In this document: positions 37,988 to 47,176 of the stretch, one piece after another
Layout: the number at the start of each line of letters is the position of its first letter
Numbering within the stretch: position 1 is the stretch's first letter
Notes under the pieces: model-generated
Database searches by the model: none
What the model saw: only the letters and a program-made list of their open reading frames with translations
What the model was told of the DNA's origin: nothing
Translations under genes and position numbers: made by a program
Source of the DNA: Candidatus Thiodiazotropha endoloripes
GTDB lineage: Bacteria; Pseudomonadota; Gammaproteobacteria; Chromatiales; Chromatiaceae
Direction of reading: 5' to 3'
NCBI RefSeq assembly: GCF_001708965.1
Contig: NZ_LVJW01000003.1
Coordinates: 1,674,001 to 1,738,000 of the forward strand
DNA length: 64,000 nucleotides

Positions 37988-38887
37988 TCAAAATGAGGCA
38001 CTGAAGAATAGTGTCGGTCCTCTGAAATCGTAATCGAAGCTGCCATTCAGCCTATCGCCATCAGCATCTAGATCATAGCTGTAGTAGGCATAGCCGAGTC
38101 CGAATCCAAAATGCTCATTGAGCGCATATTCGAGCATCCCGGCGAAGTTGAGCAAACGGCCTTCATAATCATCATATTCCAATGCAAATATCTGTCCCCA
38201 GCCACGAAAATAGAGATTAGGTGTAAAGGCATAGGATCCATGCAGGCCGATTACCGGTAGCGGAACGGTAAAACCACTATCATAAGTACGCTCTCCTTCC
38301 CCCTCTATTTCCACTTCATTGCCACTGGCCTGATCAACAGCAACGAGACTGCCCCTACCGGAAAGCTCCAGGTCAAAGCGGGTTACATGCAAACCTAACA
38401 GTAGCCCCCACTCTTTTTTACCGTCATTGAAAAAAGAATATCCATAGGCAAGACGATAGACTTCGCTATCGAACCGGCTCTCGAGCCTGGAACCAACCGA
38501 CCAAAGAATATCGTCGGTTGTGACACCTTCCCTGCCGAAAGTTGTCGAGCCGTTGCGACTGAGTTCGACATAAGAGAAATCCATCATGTGGTGTGGGCTG
38601 AAACGATAGGTGATATCTAACAGTGGTAATGTTTCCCGTTCAGACAGATCCAGATCATCTTCGAAGGAGAGCTCTTCACCAATTACACCCTGTTCTGAGT
38701 CTACTTCTATTTCCGTACTGGTGAGTGCACGAAATCCTGACAAACGAATATTGATCCTATCGTTATATTCTGAACCGAAAAATGCATCATCAGCACGGCT
38801 GATATTAGTCATGCTTATTATCACTGTTAAGGTAATTATAGTGTGTGTAATGAGATGGCTAATGATCTTATTCATGCTGTGATTCAC
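37988..38887 (-). CDS. Outer-membrane beta-barrel protein
   Basis: 299 residues. Signal peptide (IITLTVIISMTNISRAD) after an optional second start (MNKIISHLI). Alternating hydrophobic strands, such as RINIRLSGFRAL, EVYRLAYGYSF and FGFGLGYAYYSYDLDADGD, and a C-terminal Phe (LFFSASF), the BAM signal. No family name recalled. Single gene; gaps of 232 bases before and 486 bases after. Confidence 0.8.
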   Translation of the reverse strand: MNHSMNKIISHLITHTIITLTVIISMTNISRADDAFFGSEYNDRINIRLSGFRALTSTEIEVDSEQGVIGEELSFEDDLDLSERETLPLLDITYRFSPHHMMDFSYVELSRNGSTTFGREGVTTDDILWSVGSRLESRFDSEVYRLAYGYSFFNDGKKEWGLLLGLHVTRFDLELSGRGSLVAVDQASGNEVEIEGEGERTYDSGFTVPLPVIGLHGSYAFTPNLYFRGWGQIFALEYDDYEGRLLNFAGMLEYALNEHFGFGLGYAYYSYDLDADGDRLNGSFDYDFRGPTLFFSASF

Positions 38888-39373
38888 CCTTATTTAGGCT
38901 GGTTGGTTCTCTATCCGGTCATCAGTAGATAGGATGGGTGAGTGCCCCGATCGTTTGTTATCAAAATTTAAACCTTAACTGTTTAAGAATTGTTCTCCAT
39001 CTGCTGTCAATTTACCCCTATATGCTGTTTAGCGATCCGAAAAACCTGTTTTGTAATATGGGATGCATCTAATAAAAGAAAGTTTAGATCAATTCCATGA
39101 TTTGGAAATACAGGAAGGTCAAGAAAAACCCTAGCTAAACTAGGTGATAGACTTTCAATCACATTATCTCTTTTAGAATTATTTTTGATTTGCATCCACC
39201 CTATCAAATCACGTCTCAACTAAAGCTAGCTCGGGAAATTGATATCCGACTATTTTGGATAAATGATCAATAATCATGGATGTTTAAACATTCAACTTCC
39301 GTTCAAATCCAACCATACTAAGTTTCACCGGCCGAGTTGAACATAAATGATCCGATTACGTCAGGAGCACAAC
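38888..39373. other. 486-base gap, A+T rich
   Basis: A 70-codon minus-strand frame at 39007-39219 (ending SHITKQVFRIAKQHIGVN) has no ribosome site or known family and is not called. The plus-strand end carries the AGGAG site of the next gene. No RNA gene or strong hairpin noticed. Confidence 0.4.
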
Positions 39374-39763
39374 ATGAACACTCAAACAAAAGATCTGCAC
39401 CGGGAATTCGATACGATCCTAGAAAACTTCGAGGAGCTTTTCAGTCAAGGTAACATGGCCGAGATCGCAGGATTCTATTCCGATAACGCAATGCTGCTAC
39501 CGGCCGGCAGTGATTTCATCCAGGGGCGTCAGGCGATTGAGACCTACTGGCAGGAGGCCGTCGACATGGGGATTAGTCGCATCAAGATCGATCTCATGGA
39601 ACTGGAACAGCATGGCGATTCTGCCACTGAAGTCAGTCGTTACACCATGTTCGATGCCGAAGAGTCCATACTGGACCAAGGTAAAGGCATCATGATCTGG
39701 AAGTATGATGGGAATGCCTGGAAGATGCACCGTGATATCTGGACGAGTAATTCAGCTTATTAG
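39374..39763 (+). CDS. SnoaL/NTF2-like small protein (YybH/DUF4440 type)
   Basis: 129 residues from ATG 39374 with AGGAG eight bases upstream. FDTILENFEELFSQGNMAEI, FYSDNAMLLPAGSDFIQG, IETYWQEAVDMGI and MIWKYDGNAWKMHRDIW form the cone-shaped NTF2 fold used as a ketosteroid isomerase-like or ligand-binding domain. Function cannot be assigned. Lies 59 bases before the amidohydrolase and in the same direction. Confidence 0.85.
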   Translation: MNTQTKDLHREFDTILENFEELFSQGNMAEIAGFYSDNAMLLPAGSDFIQGRQAIETYWQEAVDMGISRIKIDLMELEQHGDSATEVSRYTMFDAEESILDQGKGIMIWKYDGNAWKMHRDIWTSNSAY

Positions 39764-39822
39764 AGAGCATTGCTGCGGTAACCACTAACTGATTCCAGGC
39801 CCATATATTCAGCCGAAACACT

Positions 39823-40737
39823 ATGATCAGACATTTCGAAACCTATGTGATCTCTGCCCTGCTCTCACTCATTGCTCTCCTTTCGCCACCGAGTTTCAGC
39901 GGCGAAGGGCTGACAAAACTGGCTGATACGCATCTGCACTGGAAGTGGAATCAAAAAGAGGTCACGGAACCTGAACAGGCTATAAAAATCCTACGTGATA
40001 ACCAGGTCACCTTGGCGGTGGTTACCGGTACCCCACCGGAACTGGCATTGGAGCTGCACCAGTTGGCACCTGAGCTGGTGATACCCATTTATGGGGTCTA
40101 TCAGGGCCGGATCGACTGGTCGAACTGGTATCGGGATAAGTCAATGGTTGGGCGTGTTCGGCAGGCACTGGCAACGGGGCGCTACCGGGGTATTGGTGAG
40201 CTGCATATGATCGGTGGCTTTGTATCGGATTGGAAACACCCGAATATCGCTGCTTTGTTTCAACTTGCTGCCGATTTTAATGTGCCAGTGCTGGTCCACA
40301 CAGAGTTTTCCAGGGCCAATTATCTGATCGGCTTCTGTAGCGCACACCCTAAAACCCGCTTTTTGTGGGCACATGCGGGTTCCGTTCTGCCACCGGTTGA
40401 GGTGGCTCGTGCATTAGACCAGTGTGCTAACCTGAGTGTGGAGCTGTCAGCTCGTGATCCGTGGCGGCATGTGGGTATGCGTATTGCGGATGAATCGGGT
40501 CGGTTGAAAAAAGAGTGGCATGATCTGGTCATCGCGTACGCCGACCGATTCATGATCGGCTCAGACCCGGTTTGGCCAGTTGAGCAACTCAATCCCTGGG
40601 ACGAACCTGATACGGGATGGCAGCATCTGACTCGCTTCCTCAATTTTCATCGTAACTGGTTAGAGCAGCTGCCTGATGAAGTTGCTCAAAAAGTGGGTTA
40701 TCAGAATGCGTTTGATTACTTTAAATCACAAAAATGA
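39823..40737 (+). CDS. Secreted amidohydrolase-family (TIM-barrel) protein
   Basis: 304 residues with signal peptide (ISALLSLIALLSPPSFSG). Metal-site candidates: DTHLHW (HxH), GELHMIGG, VLVHTEF, LWAHAG and the final Asp in MIGSDPVWP. This is the amidohydrolase-2 layout, related to decarboxylases and lactonases; substrate unknown. Shares direction with the NTF2-like gene. Confidence 0.82.
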   Translation: MIRHFETYVISALLSLIALLSPPSFSGEGLTKLADTHLHWKWNQKEVTEPEQAIKILRDNQVTLAVVTGTPPELALELHQLAPELVIPIYGVYQGRIDWSNWYRDKSMVGRVRQALATGRYRGIGELHMIGGFVSDWKHPNIAALFQLAADFNVPVLVHTEFSRANYLIGFCSAHPKTRFLWAHAGSVLPPVEVARALDQCANLSVELSARDPWRHVGMRIADESGRLKKEWHDLVIAYADRFMIGSDPVWPVEQLNPWDEPDTGWQHLTRFLNFHRNWLEQLPDEVAQKVGYQNAFDYFKSQK

Positions 40738-40954
40738 CCTTTGAAACCTTTCCCCATGATCTTGTTATTTATATAAATGGTTAATTATCAATAGCTTAAA
40801 TAACAATATATGCTTGATAATACCGGACGGCAGATCAACATCGCAGTCAGTCTACAAAGTTCCTCACCCGTTAAATCCGCAATACAAACAAGCAGTTAAT
40901 AACCATCTTTTAGGCGGGGTAAAGATCGCTGCAAAATAAGCTCCTATCATTGAA

Positions 40955-41037
40955 TTTAACGTTAAATGTCGACAATTAGTCCTTGTATTGCATATACCAA
41001 CACTGAATATCGTTAAATTTAAGGTGAAATGTCGACA
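40955..41037 (+). promoter_or_regulatory. Two operator-like direct repeats upstream of mqo
   Basis: TTTAACGTTAAATGTCGACA at 40955-40974 and TTTAAGGTGAAATGTCGACA at 41018-41037: 18 of 20 bases equal, exactly 63 bases apart, about six helical turns, both with the palindrome TGTCGACA. Position suggests cooperative binding of a regulator of mqo; TGTCGACA-centred sites are seen with some GntR-family regulators. The rest of 40738-41110 holds no gene. Confidence 0.6.
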
Positions 41038-41110
41038 GTTTTCCACTATATTGCGCTGCAGCATCTGTACCCTACCCATTTTAGTGTTTGATGAAACCGG
41101 AGGCAGCCGT

Positions 41111-42637
41111 ATGACGATGCATAAGACCGATGTGCTTTTGATTGGTGGTGGCATCATGAGCAAAACACTGGCAATGCTGGTGACACAGCTCGATTCCTCG
41201 CGTCATATCACGGTGGTCGAGCAAGCGGCAACATTAGCCACCGAAAGCACCCATGCCTGGAACAATGCGGGCACCGGACATGCGGGCTATTGCGAACTCA
41301 ACTACACCCCACAGCAAAGTAATGGTGAGATCGCCATTGAAAGAGCGTTGGGGATAAACGCCCGCTTCGAGGAGTCCCTGCAGTTTTGGAGCGGATTGGT
41401 TCGCAAGGGTGCACTGTCGAAACCTTCGGCCTTTATTAATCCTGTGCCCCATATGAGTTGGGTGGAGGGAAAAGAGAGCGTCAGCTACCTCAAGCAGCGC
41501 CGGCAAGCACTGGTCACTCATCCGCTGTTCGAAGAGATGGAATATGCGGATGATCCGGCCACTCTAAAAGAGTGGTTACCTCTTATGATGGCTGAGCGTG
41601 ATATGGGGCAACCCATGGCGGCCACACGAGTGGCACACGGCACAGACATAAACTTTGGCGAGCTGACCCGTTCGATGGGTGAGCATCTTTCTCATGAGGA
41701 ATCTGTCGACTATTGGCTTTCAACCGAGGTCTTGGGATTGAAGAAGGTGGGAGATCGCTGGCATGTGACAACCAAACACGCCCTTGCCGGAAAACGTACC
41801 ATCGAGGCGCGTTTCGTATTTGTCGGTGCAGGTGGTTGTGCCCTGTCTCTGATGCAAAAGTCAGGCGTTGATGAGGTTCGAGGTTATGGCGGTTTCCCGG
41901 TCTCTGGGATCTGGCTTGCCAGTGAAAACATCAAAGCCGCAGCTACTCACAACGCCAAGGTTTATGGCCTGCCACCTGTCGGTGCACCTCCTATGTCGGT
42001 ACCGCATCTCGATACCCGGGTGATCGATGGTCGCCCTGCCCTGCTGTTCGGGCCTTTTGCCGGCTTCACCACACGTTTTTTGAAAAGTAGCAGTCTGTTT
42101 GATTTGGTCAATTCGATACGCTCCCATAATCTCAAGCCGATGATGGAAGTTGCAAAAGAGCATTGGGCGTTAACCCGTTATCTCATCAAAGAGGCCATCA
42201 GTTCCGGTGATCAGCGTCTCGACCAGCTACGCACCTTTATGCCTTCGGTAAAGCCGGGTGAGTGGCATCTTCGCCCAGCCGGACAGCGGGTTCAGATCAT
42301 CAAGCTGGATGAGAAAGGTCGTGGCAAGTTGCAGTTCGGCACCGAGGTGATCAAGACAGCCGATCGCTCACTCGCCGCTTTGCTAGGCGCTTCCCCTGGA
42401 GCCTCTGTCAGCGTATCAGCCATGATGGATGTTATCGAGGATTGTCTACCTGATTTGCTGCAAGGTGAAGCAAGACAGCGCCTTGAAGAACTGATCCCTT
42501 CCTATGGTCACTCTCTGGATGATGATCTCGATTTGGTGCATTCGGTACGACGCTATACCTTGGAGACTCTGGATCTGGATGAGCGAAAACCAGCAGAAGT
42601 TCCTGAGCAAGGTGAGTTTTTAAAAACAGGCAGTTGA
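41111..42637 (+). CDS. mqo: Malate:quinone oxidoreductase Mqo
   Basis: 508 residues from ATG 41111, preceded by GGAGG at a good distance; an upstream in-frame extension to 40988 overlaps the operator repeats and is unlikely. Membrane-associated FAD enzyme of the TCA cycle oxidising malate to oxaloacetate with quinone as acceptor. FAD motif DVLLIGGGIMSKTLAMLV; AWNNAGTGHAGYCELNYTP and FVGAGGCALSLMQKSG are typical of the family. Confidence 0.96.
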   Translation: MTMHKTDVLLIGGGIMSKTLAMLVTQLDSSRHITVVEQAATLATESTHAWNNAGTGHAGYCELNYTPQQSNGEIAIERALGINARFEESLQFWSGLVRKGALSKPSAFINPVPHMSWVEGKESVSYLKQRRQALVTHPLFEEMEYADDPATLKEWLPLMMAERDMGQPMAATRVAHGTDINFGELTRSMGEHLSHEESVDYWLSTEVLGLKKVGDRWHVTTKHALAGKRTIEARFVFVGAGGCALSLMQKSGVDEVRGYGGFPVSGIWLASENIKAAATHNAKVYGLPPVGAPPMSVPHLDTRVIDGRPALLFGPFAGFTTRFLKSSSLFDLVNSIRSHNLKPMMEVAKEHWALTRYLIKEAISSGDQRLDQLRTFMPSVKPGEWHLRPAGQRVQIIKLDEKGRGKLQFGTEVIKTADRSLAALLGASPGASVSVSAMMDVIEDCLPDLLQGEARQRLEELIPSYGHSLDDDLDLVHSVRRYTLETLDLDERKPAEVPEQGEFLKTGS

Positions 42638-42798
42638 TTCGATTGATCAGTATGAATCGATGGATGCTCGTCTCGGTCAGAGCAGGCTTTCTACTAAGGG
42701 GCTCGAATCGATTTGCTATATTGCAAACTATGTAATTGCATCGCATGGGATTTAAATCGTAGCCGGAATTCTAGTTTCAGCTCCACATGTCAGCAGAC

Positions 42799-43437
42799 TC
42801 AAGCGATTAATTTCTCAACTCCATCAGCCAGAGCATTGCCTAAATTCATGTGTTGTTCCAAGTCCAGGTGAACACCATCAACCCTACTCGTGTTCGTTAC
42901 CATTCCCGCATCGAAAAAAGCACAATCATTCTCACTGGCTACATGTTTAATGGCGGCAGCCAATCCAACCGCCTTTTTCTCAGCTCCTTCAAATTTTGCT
43001 GCAATCTCACCCTTTGGCACTTGTATGGCTGGTGGAGCTATGACCAAAATTTTTGGATTTGGCATGCCAGGTTCTATTGGGGCCTTTCGAATGGCTATGA
43101 TTAAACTGTTAATACCCTGGGCGGCATGCCATGCATTATGGTTATGCATTGATTGGAAATCGTTGGTGCCAAGGAAAAGCATAACCAGAGACAACGGAGA
43201 GTTGATTTCAATTCTCTGCTCCAGACCAACCAAGCCATTTCGGCCTGCTTTGAAGGGATCTTCAAATACGGTTCTTCGTCCATTCAGGCAATCCTCGATG
43301 ATCCGTACTTGATTACCTCGATGTAGCAGTTCAAGTTCTAGAACTCCAGGCCAACGTTGATTGAAACTAAACCGGTCTCTGGTACCAGGAATAATCCCCC
43401 AACTGAGAGAGTCGGCATAGAGCAAGATCTGCTTCAT
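42799..43437 (-). CDS. SGNH/GDSL-family esterase
   Basis: 212 residues from ATG 43437 (MKQILLYADSLSWGIIPG). Block I ADSLSWG, block III GTNDF and block V DGVHLD (catalytic Asp-His) are present. Related to lysophospholipase L1/arylesterase types but has no signal peptide, so it probably acts in the cytoplasm on acyl or acetyl esters. Confidence 0.87.
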   Translation of the reverse strand: MKQILLYADSLSWGIIPGTRDRFSFNQRWPGVLELELLHRGNQVRIIEDCLNGRRTVFEDPFKAGRNGLVGLEQRIEINSPLSLVMLFLGTNDFQSMHNHNAWHAAQGINSLIIAIRKAPIEPGMPNPKILVIAPPAIQVPKGEIAAKFEGAEKKAVGLAAAIKHVASENDCAFFDAGMVTNTSRVDGVHLDLEQHMNLGNALADGVEKLIA

Positions 43438-43847
43438 AGTGAATCCACCAAATGTTTTGTCTATTCGTAATAAAAAGGATAAGGGTTCAATCAGGGCGAC
43501 GCCAAACATAGTAAACCAAGGATCGCATTATGAACATTGTTGAATTTGGTTGAGATATTACATTGTGAGATATAGAAAGATTTGATTGAGATATCCAGCT
43601 TGTAAGTCAATCCGATCTCAGATCCGCATCTACTTACATGAGATCTTTGGTATGTTACACGATAGCATCTGATAGTTAATGAAAAATCGATAATAATTGA
43701 ATGTATATTGCTTATTAATCAATATATTACATGGTTTTTCTATAATTTTTCTAGATCATGTACTGATCAAGACCTAGGGGTTATCACCTATTTGAGAAAT
43801 CTCCTGTTGATATTAGTATTAGCGCAGAGATACATGGAGAGAAATCG
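43438..43847. other. 410-base gap, A+T rich
   Basis: No gene supported. A 64-codon frame at 43708-43902 runs out of frame through the next small gene and lacks support. The last 20 bases hold the GGAGAG ribosome site of the gene at 43848. Confidence 0.4.
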
Positions 43848-44075
43848 ATGTCCACAATCAATCAAGTCAATAATTTATCTAATGCATCTGCGGCACAGCT
43901 AAATCGCAGTGACAGAATCAGTGGATCATCATCTCAATACTGTAGTGATTGGTTTACTGATAGTTCAGTTGATTCCTCACTATCGTTAACCGCATCCAAC
44001 TGTTTTGACGCTGGCACCTCAATAGAGCAAATGTGCCAGAGTATCCTGTCTTGTCTCAGTGATAGTTCACTTTAA
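43848..44075 (+). CDS. Small Ser-rich hypothetical protein
   Basis: 75 residues from ATG 43848 with GGAGAG nine bases upstream. About one quarter Ser; repeated SS and SxS patterns (ISGSSSQYCSDWF, SSVDSSLSLT), four Cys (QYCSDW, SNCFDA, QMCQSI, SCLSDS). No signal peptide or membrane helix. Could be a small secreted peptide or an uncharacterised regulator; no family recognised. Convergent with lexA, 26 bases apart. Confidence 0.5.
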   Translation: MSTINQVNNLSNASAAQLNRSDRISGSSSQYCSDWFTDSSVDSSLSLTASNCFDAGTSIEQMCQSILSCLSDSSL

Positions 44076-44101
44076 TCACTTATTAACTAATCATCACACG
44101 C

Positions 44102-44701
44102 TTAGTAATACCTAATTAATCCTCTTAATATTCCCTGGATCTGAATTTGATCAGGCTTGTAGACCATGGCGCTCATGGCTGTATTGGCTGGGTGAAGAAT
44201 GATCTTACCTGGCTTTTGCTCTAGACGTTTCAAGGTTGTCTCCTGTTGATCGATCAGCGCTACGACTATGTCGCCATTAGCCGCCGCTGCAGACTGCTCA
44301 ATGACTACATAATCTCCATCAAAGATTCCCTCATCGATCATCGAATCTCCGGATACCTGGAGGGCATAGCGGGGATTGCCGCCAGTCATAGGGTTCGGCA
44401 CTGAGATGCTTTCAGTTTGCTCGACAGCCTCAATGGGTCGTCCAGCAGCGATGCGACCTAACATCGGTATCCCCTGCTCTGGCTGGTCTGTTGATACCAG
44501 TCGAATACCACGCTGTTTTCCTGCCATTGGCTCGACCAGGCCAGCTACTACCAATGCCTGAATATGTTTGTGCAGGGATCCCCGGGAACTCAGCCCAAGT
44601 CGTTGGCAGAGTTCATCGTAGGTTGGTGGTTGTTGCATGATCTCCGCATCACTTCGAAGAATGTCATAGATCTCTTGCTGTCTTCTGGTTAATCGCATCA
44701 T
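44102..44701 (-). CDS. lexA: LexA-type repressor
   Basis: 199 residues. Winged helix at 1-65 (MRLTRRQQEIYDILRSD, YDELCQRLGLSSRGSLHKHI), S24 peptidase at about 85-195: Ala-Gly cleavage site in GRIAAGRPIE, catalytic Ser in VSGDSMIDEGI, Lys in ETTLKRLEQ. It is shorter in the HTH recognition part and diverged enough to be a second LexA (LexA2-like) rather than the canonical copy. Divergent from the helicase-exonuclease pair across 63 bases containing a nested operator, so likely controls itself and mrfAB. Confidence 0.92.
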   Translation of the reverse strand: MMRLTRRQQEIYDILRSDAEIMQQPPTYDELCQRLGLSSRGSLHKHIQALVVAGLVEPMAGKQRGIRLVSTDQPEQGIPMLGRIAAGRPIEAVEQTESISVPNPMTGGNPRYALQVSGDSMIDEGIFDGDYVVIEQSAAAANGDIVVALIDQQETTLKRLEQKPGKIILHPANTAMSAMVYKPDQIQIQGILRGLIRYY

Positions 44702-44712
44702 AGGGCTTGTTT

Positions 44713-44758
44713 GTTCTCCTGTTGTTCTCTATTCTAGACTAGAGAACAGATAGAGAAC
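44713..44758. promoter_or_regulatory. Nested LexA-type operator between lexA and mrfA
   Basis: GTTCTC at 44713-44718 and 44724-44729 mirror GAGAAC at 44742-44747 and 44753-44758. The four half-sites are symmetrical about 44735.5: each pair is spaced 11 bases, one helix turn, and the inner inverted pair is 12 bases apart. It covers most of the 63-base shared promoter and ends six bases before the helicase ATG. Confidence 0.8.
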
Positions 44759-44764
44759 AGCCCG

Positions 44765-47176
44765 ATGAGCAGACCCGCAGAATCGATTCACTCAGATACC
44801 GGCCTACCACTTTGCCAAACTCCCGATCAATTTGCAGATCAGCTGCGACATCGCAATGCCGAGCGGATTACCGGTGAATTGACCATACCAGCCCGAGCAG
44901 GCAAATTTGCCCCATTTCCTGATGATCTTGATCCTCGGCTGGCTCGCGCCTTGATCAGCAGAGGGATTAAGCAGCTCTACTCTCATCAGGCCACTGCCTG
45001 GAGCGCAATTCAGTCGTTGCAACATACCGTGGTCGTCACGCCAACCGCTTCCGGAAAGACTCTCTGCTACAATCTGCCAGTTTTGCAGGCTGCACTGCAA
45101 AATCGCGCAAAATCACTCTACCTGTTTCCCACCAAAGCTCTGGCTCAGGATCAGGTCGCCGAAATCAATGAGATAAATCGCTCCGAGTCACTTGGAATTC
45201 GTGCTTTCACCTTTGATGGCGATACCCCCGGTGATGCGCGAAAAGCTGTCCGGACCCGGGGCGATATTGTGGTCTCAAATCCGGATATGCTGCATCAGGG
45301 TATCCTGCCTCACCACACAAAGTGGGCACAGTTTTTTGAAAATCTACGCTATGTGGTTATCGATGAGATGCACACCTATCGAGGCGTTTTCGGATCGCAT
45401 GTGGCGAATGTGATTCGGCGTTTGCAGAGGGTCTGTAAATTTTATGGATCTGAACCGCAGTTTATTCTCTGTTCAGCCACCATCGCCAATCCGGCCGAGC
45501 TGGCCAGGGAACTGATCCATGCAAAGGTATCGGCGATTACCGAAAGCGGTGCTCCACAAGGGGCCAGACATCTGCTGCTGTGGAATCCTCCGGTTGTCAA
45601 CCATGACCTGGGCATACGGGCATCAGCCCGCTCCCAGAGTACACGGATTGCCAAGAGTGCCGTAAAGCATGGGCTACAGAGTATCGTCTTTGCTCAATCC
45701 CGACTGATGGTCGAGGTCCTGACCAAATATCTGAAAGACAATTTCGATCATGATCCCCGCTACCCATCACGAATCGCGGCCTATCGTGGAGGCTACCTGC
45801 CCACCGAGCGCCGCTCATTGGAGAAGCGACTGCGTCAAGGAGAGATCGATTGTGTGGTTTCGACCTCTGCGCTTGAGCTGGGTGTGGATATTGGCTCACT
45901 GGATCTCGCAATCCTCAACGGTTATCCGGGCACCATCGCTGCAACCTGGCAGAGACTGGGACGTGCGGGTCGACGTCAACGTTCAGCAATCGGGGTTCTG
46001 GTCGCCAGCAGCCTGCCACTGGATCAATACATCATTCGCAATCCGGAGTTTTTCCTGGGAGCCTCACCGGAACAGGCTCGAATCGATCCGGATCAATTGC
46101 TGATTCTATTGGATCACATCCGATGTGCTGCCTTTGAGCTGCCATTCAAAGAGGGCGACAGATTTGGCAAACAGGATCTGTCAGAGATGCTCAGCTATTT
46201 GGAGGAACATGGCATTTTACATCGGGAGGGTAAACAGTGGCATTGGATGGCAGACAGCTATCCGGCTAACAGTGTCAGTCTTCGATCCGTTGCAGAAGGT
46301 AACTTTGTGGTCATCGATACGACGGACGGAGAAAAGCGAATCATAGCTGAAGTCGATTACAGCTCAGCTCCCATGACCCTTTATGAGGGAGCCATCTATA
46401 TGATTCAGTCAATGCCCTATCAGGTTGAAAAACTCGATTGGGAGGGGCGAAAGGCTTTTGTAACTCAGACAAAGGCCGACTACTACACCGATGCCATTGA
46501 CTATACACGACTTAAAATTCTGCAAAACTTCGAATCGCAAGCGCACTTCCGCTACCAGGTATCCCAGGGGGAAGTACATCTGGTTACCCGGGTTGCCGGT
46601 TACAAGAAGATCCGCTACTACACCCATGAAAACGTGGGTTATGGAAAGATCGATCTGCCTGATCAGGAGATGCACACCACCGCAGTCTGGTGGCAGATCA
46701 ATCCCATTGCACTGGATCAAGCCTTTGCTTCACGGCAGGCGGCACTGGACGGATTTCTCGGTGCCGGTTATGCCATGCATGTTATCGCAACCATGCGCAT
46801 GCTCTCAGAACCACGGGATATCGGCCGGGCCGTTGGGGATGGTCAGGACCGCTGGTATGCGAGCCTGGAGAACAGTGGCCGTGGCACTCTGAGTGATCGC
46901 AGCGGACAAAACATCGATCCAGCCAGTCTGGAACAATTCACGCCGACACTGTTTCTCTACGACAACTATCCAGGTGGCATCGGGATAACAAATCCGCTTT
47001 ATGAAATTCGCACGAGGATTGTTGCTGATGCACGAAATCTGGTTGAGTCTTGTGACTGTGCTTGTGGTTGCCCAGGATGTATCGGTCCGATTCTGGCAGG
47101 GGATGAACAGGGTCGCAGTTCAGCCAAAGAGTCTGCCCTAACCGTTCTTTCCCTGCTATCGAACGATGAATCTTAA
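44765..47176 (+). CDS. mrfA: DExH helicase with DUF1998 domain (MrfA/YprA-like)
   Basis: 803 residues. Walker A TPTASGKTLCYNLP, DExH box VVIDEMHTYRG, SATIANP (motif III), helicase C domain with STSALELGVDIG and QRLGRAGRR. The C-terminal DUF1998 domain has a Cys cluster CDCACGCPGC. In Bacillus subtilis MrfA (YprA) is a 3'-5' translocase needed with MrfB for mitomycin C repair outside nucleotide excision repair. Here too it is followed by the MrfB-like nuclease gene, with an 11-base overlap, and shares its promoter with lexA. Confidence 0.92.
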   Translation: MSRPAESIHSDTGLPLCQTPDQFADQLRHRNAERITGELTIPARAGKFAPFPDDLDPRLARALISRGIKQLYSHQATAWSAIQSLQHTVVVTPTASGKTLCYNLPVLQAALQNRAKSLYLFPTKALAQDQVAEINEINRSESLGIRAFTFDGDTPGDARKAVRTRGDIVVSNPDMLHQGILPHHTKWAQFFENLRYVVIDEMHTYRGVFGSHVANVIRRLQRVCKFYGSEPQFILCSATIANPAELARELIHAKVSAITESGAPQGARHLLLWNPPVVNHDLGIRASARSQSTRIAKSAVKHGLQSIVFAQSRLMVEVLTKYLKDNFDHDPRYPSRIAAYRGGYLPTERRSLEKRLRQGEIDCVVSTSALELGVDIGSLDLAILNGYPGTIAATWQRLGRAGRRQRSAIGVLVASSLPLDQYIIRNPEFFLGASPEQARIDPDQLLILLDHIRCAAFELPFKEGDRFGKQDLSEMLSYLEEHGILHREGKQWHWMADSYPANSVSLRSVAEGNFVVIDTTDGEKRIIAEVDYSSAPMTLYEGAIYMIQSMPYQVEKLDWEGRKAFVTQTKADYYTDAIDYTRLKILQNFESQAHFRYQVSQGEVHLVTRVAGYKKIRYYTHENVGYGKIDLPDQEMHTTAVWWQINPIALDQAFASRQAALDGFLGAGYAMHVIATMRMLSEPRDIGRAVGDGQDRWYASLENSGRGTLSDRSGQNIDPASLEQFTPTLFLYDNYPGGIGITNPLYEIRTRIVADARNLVESCDCACGCPGCIGPILAGDEQGRSSAKESALTVLSLLSNDES

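Noticed and set aside
39007-39219. 70-codon minus-strand frame
   Set aside because: A+T-rich gap, no ribosome site, no known family; possibly chance.
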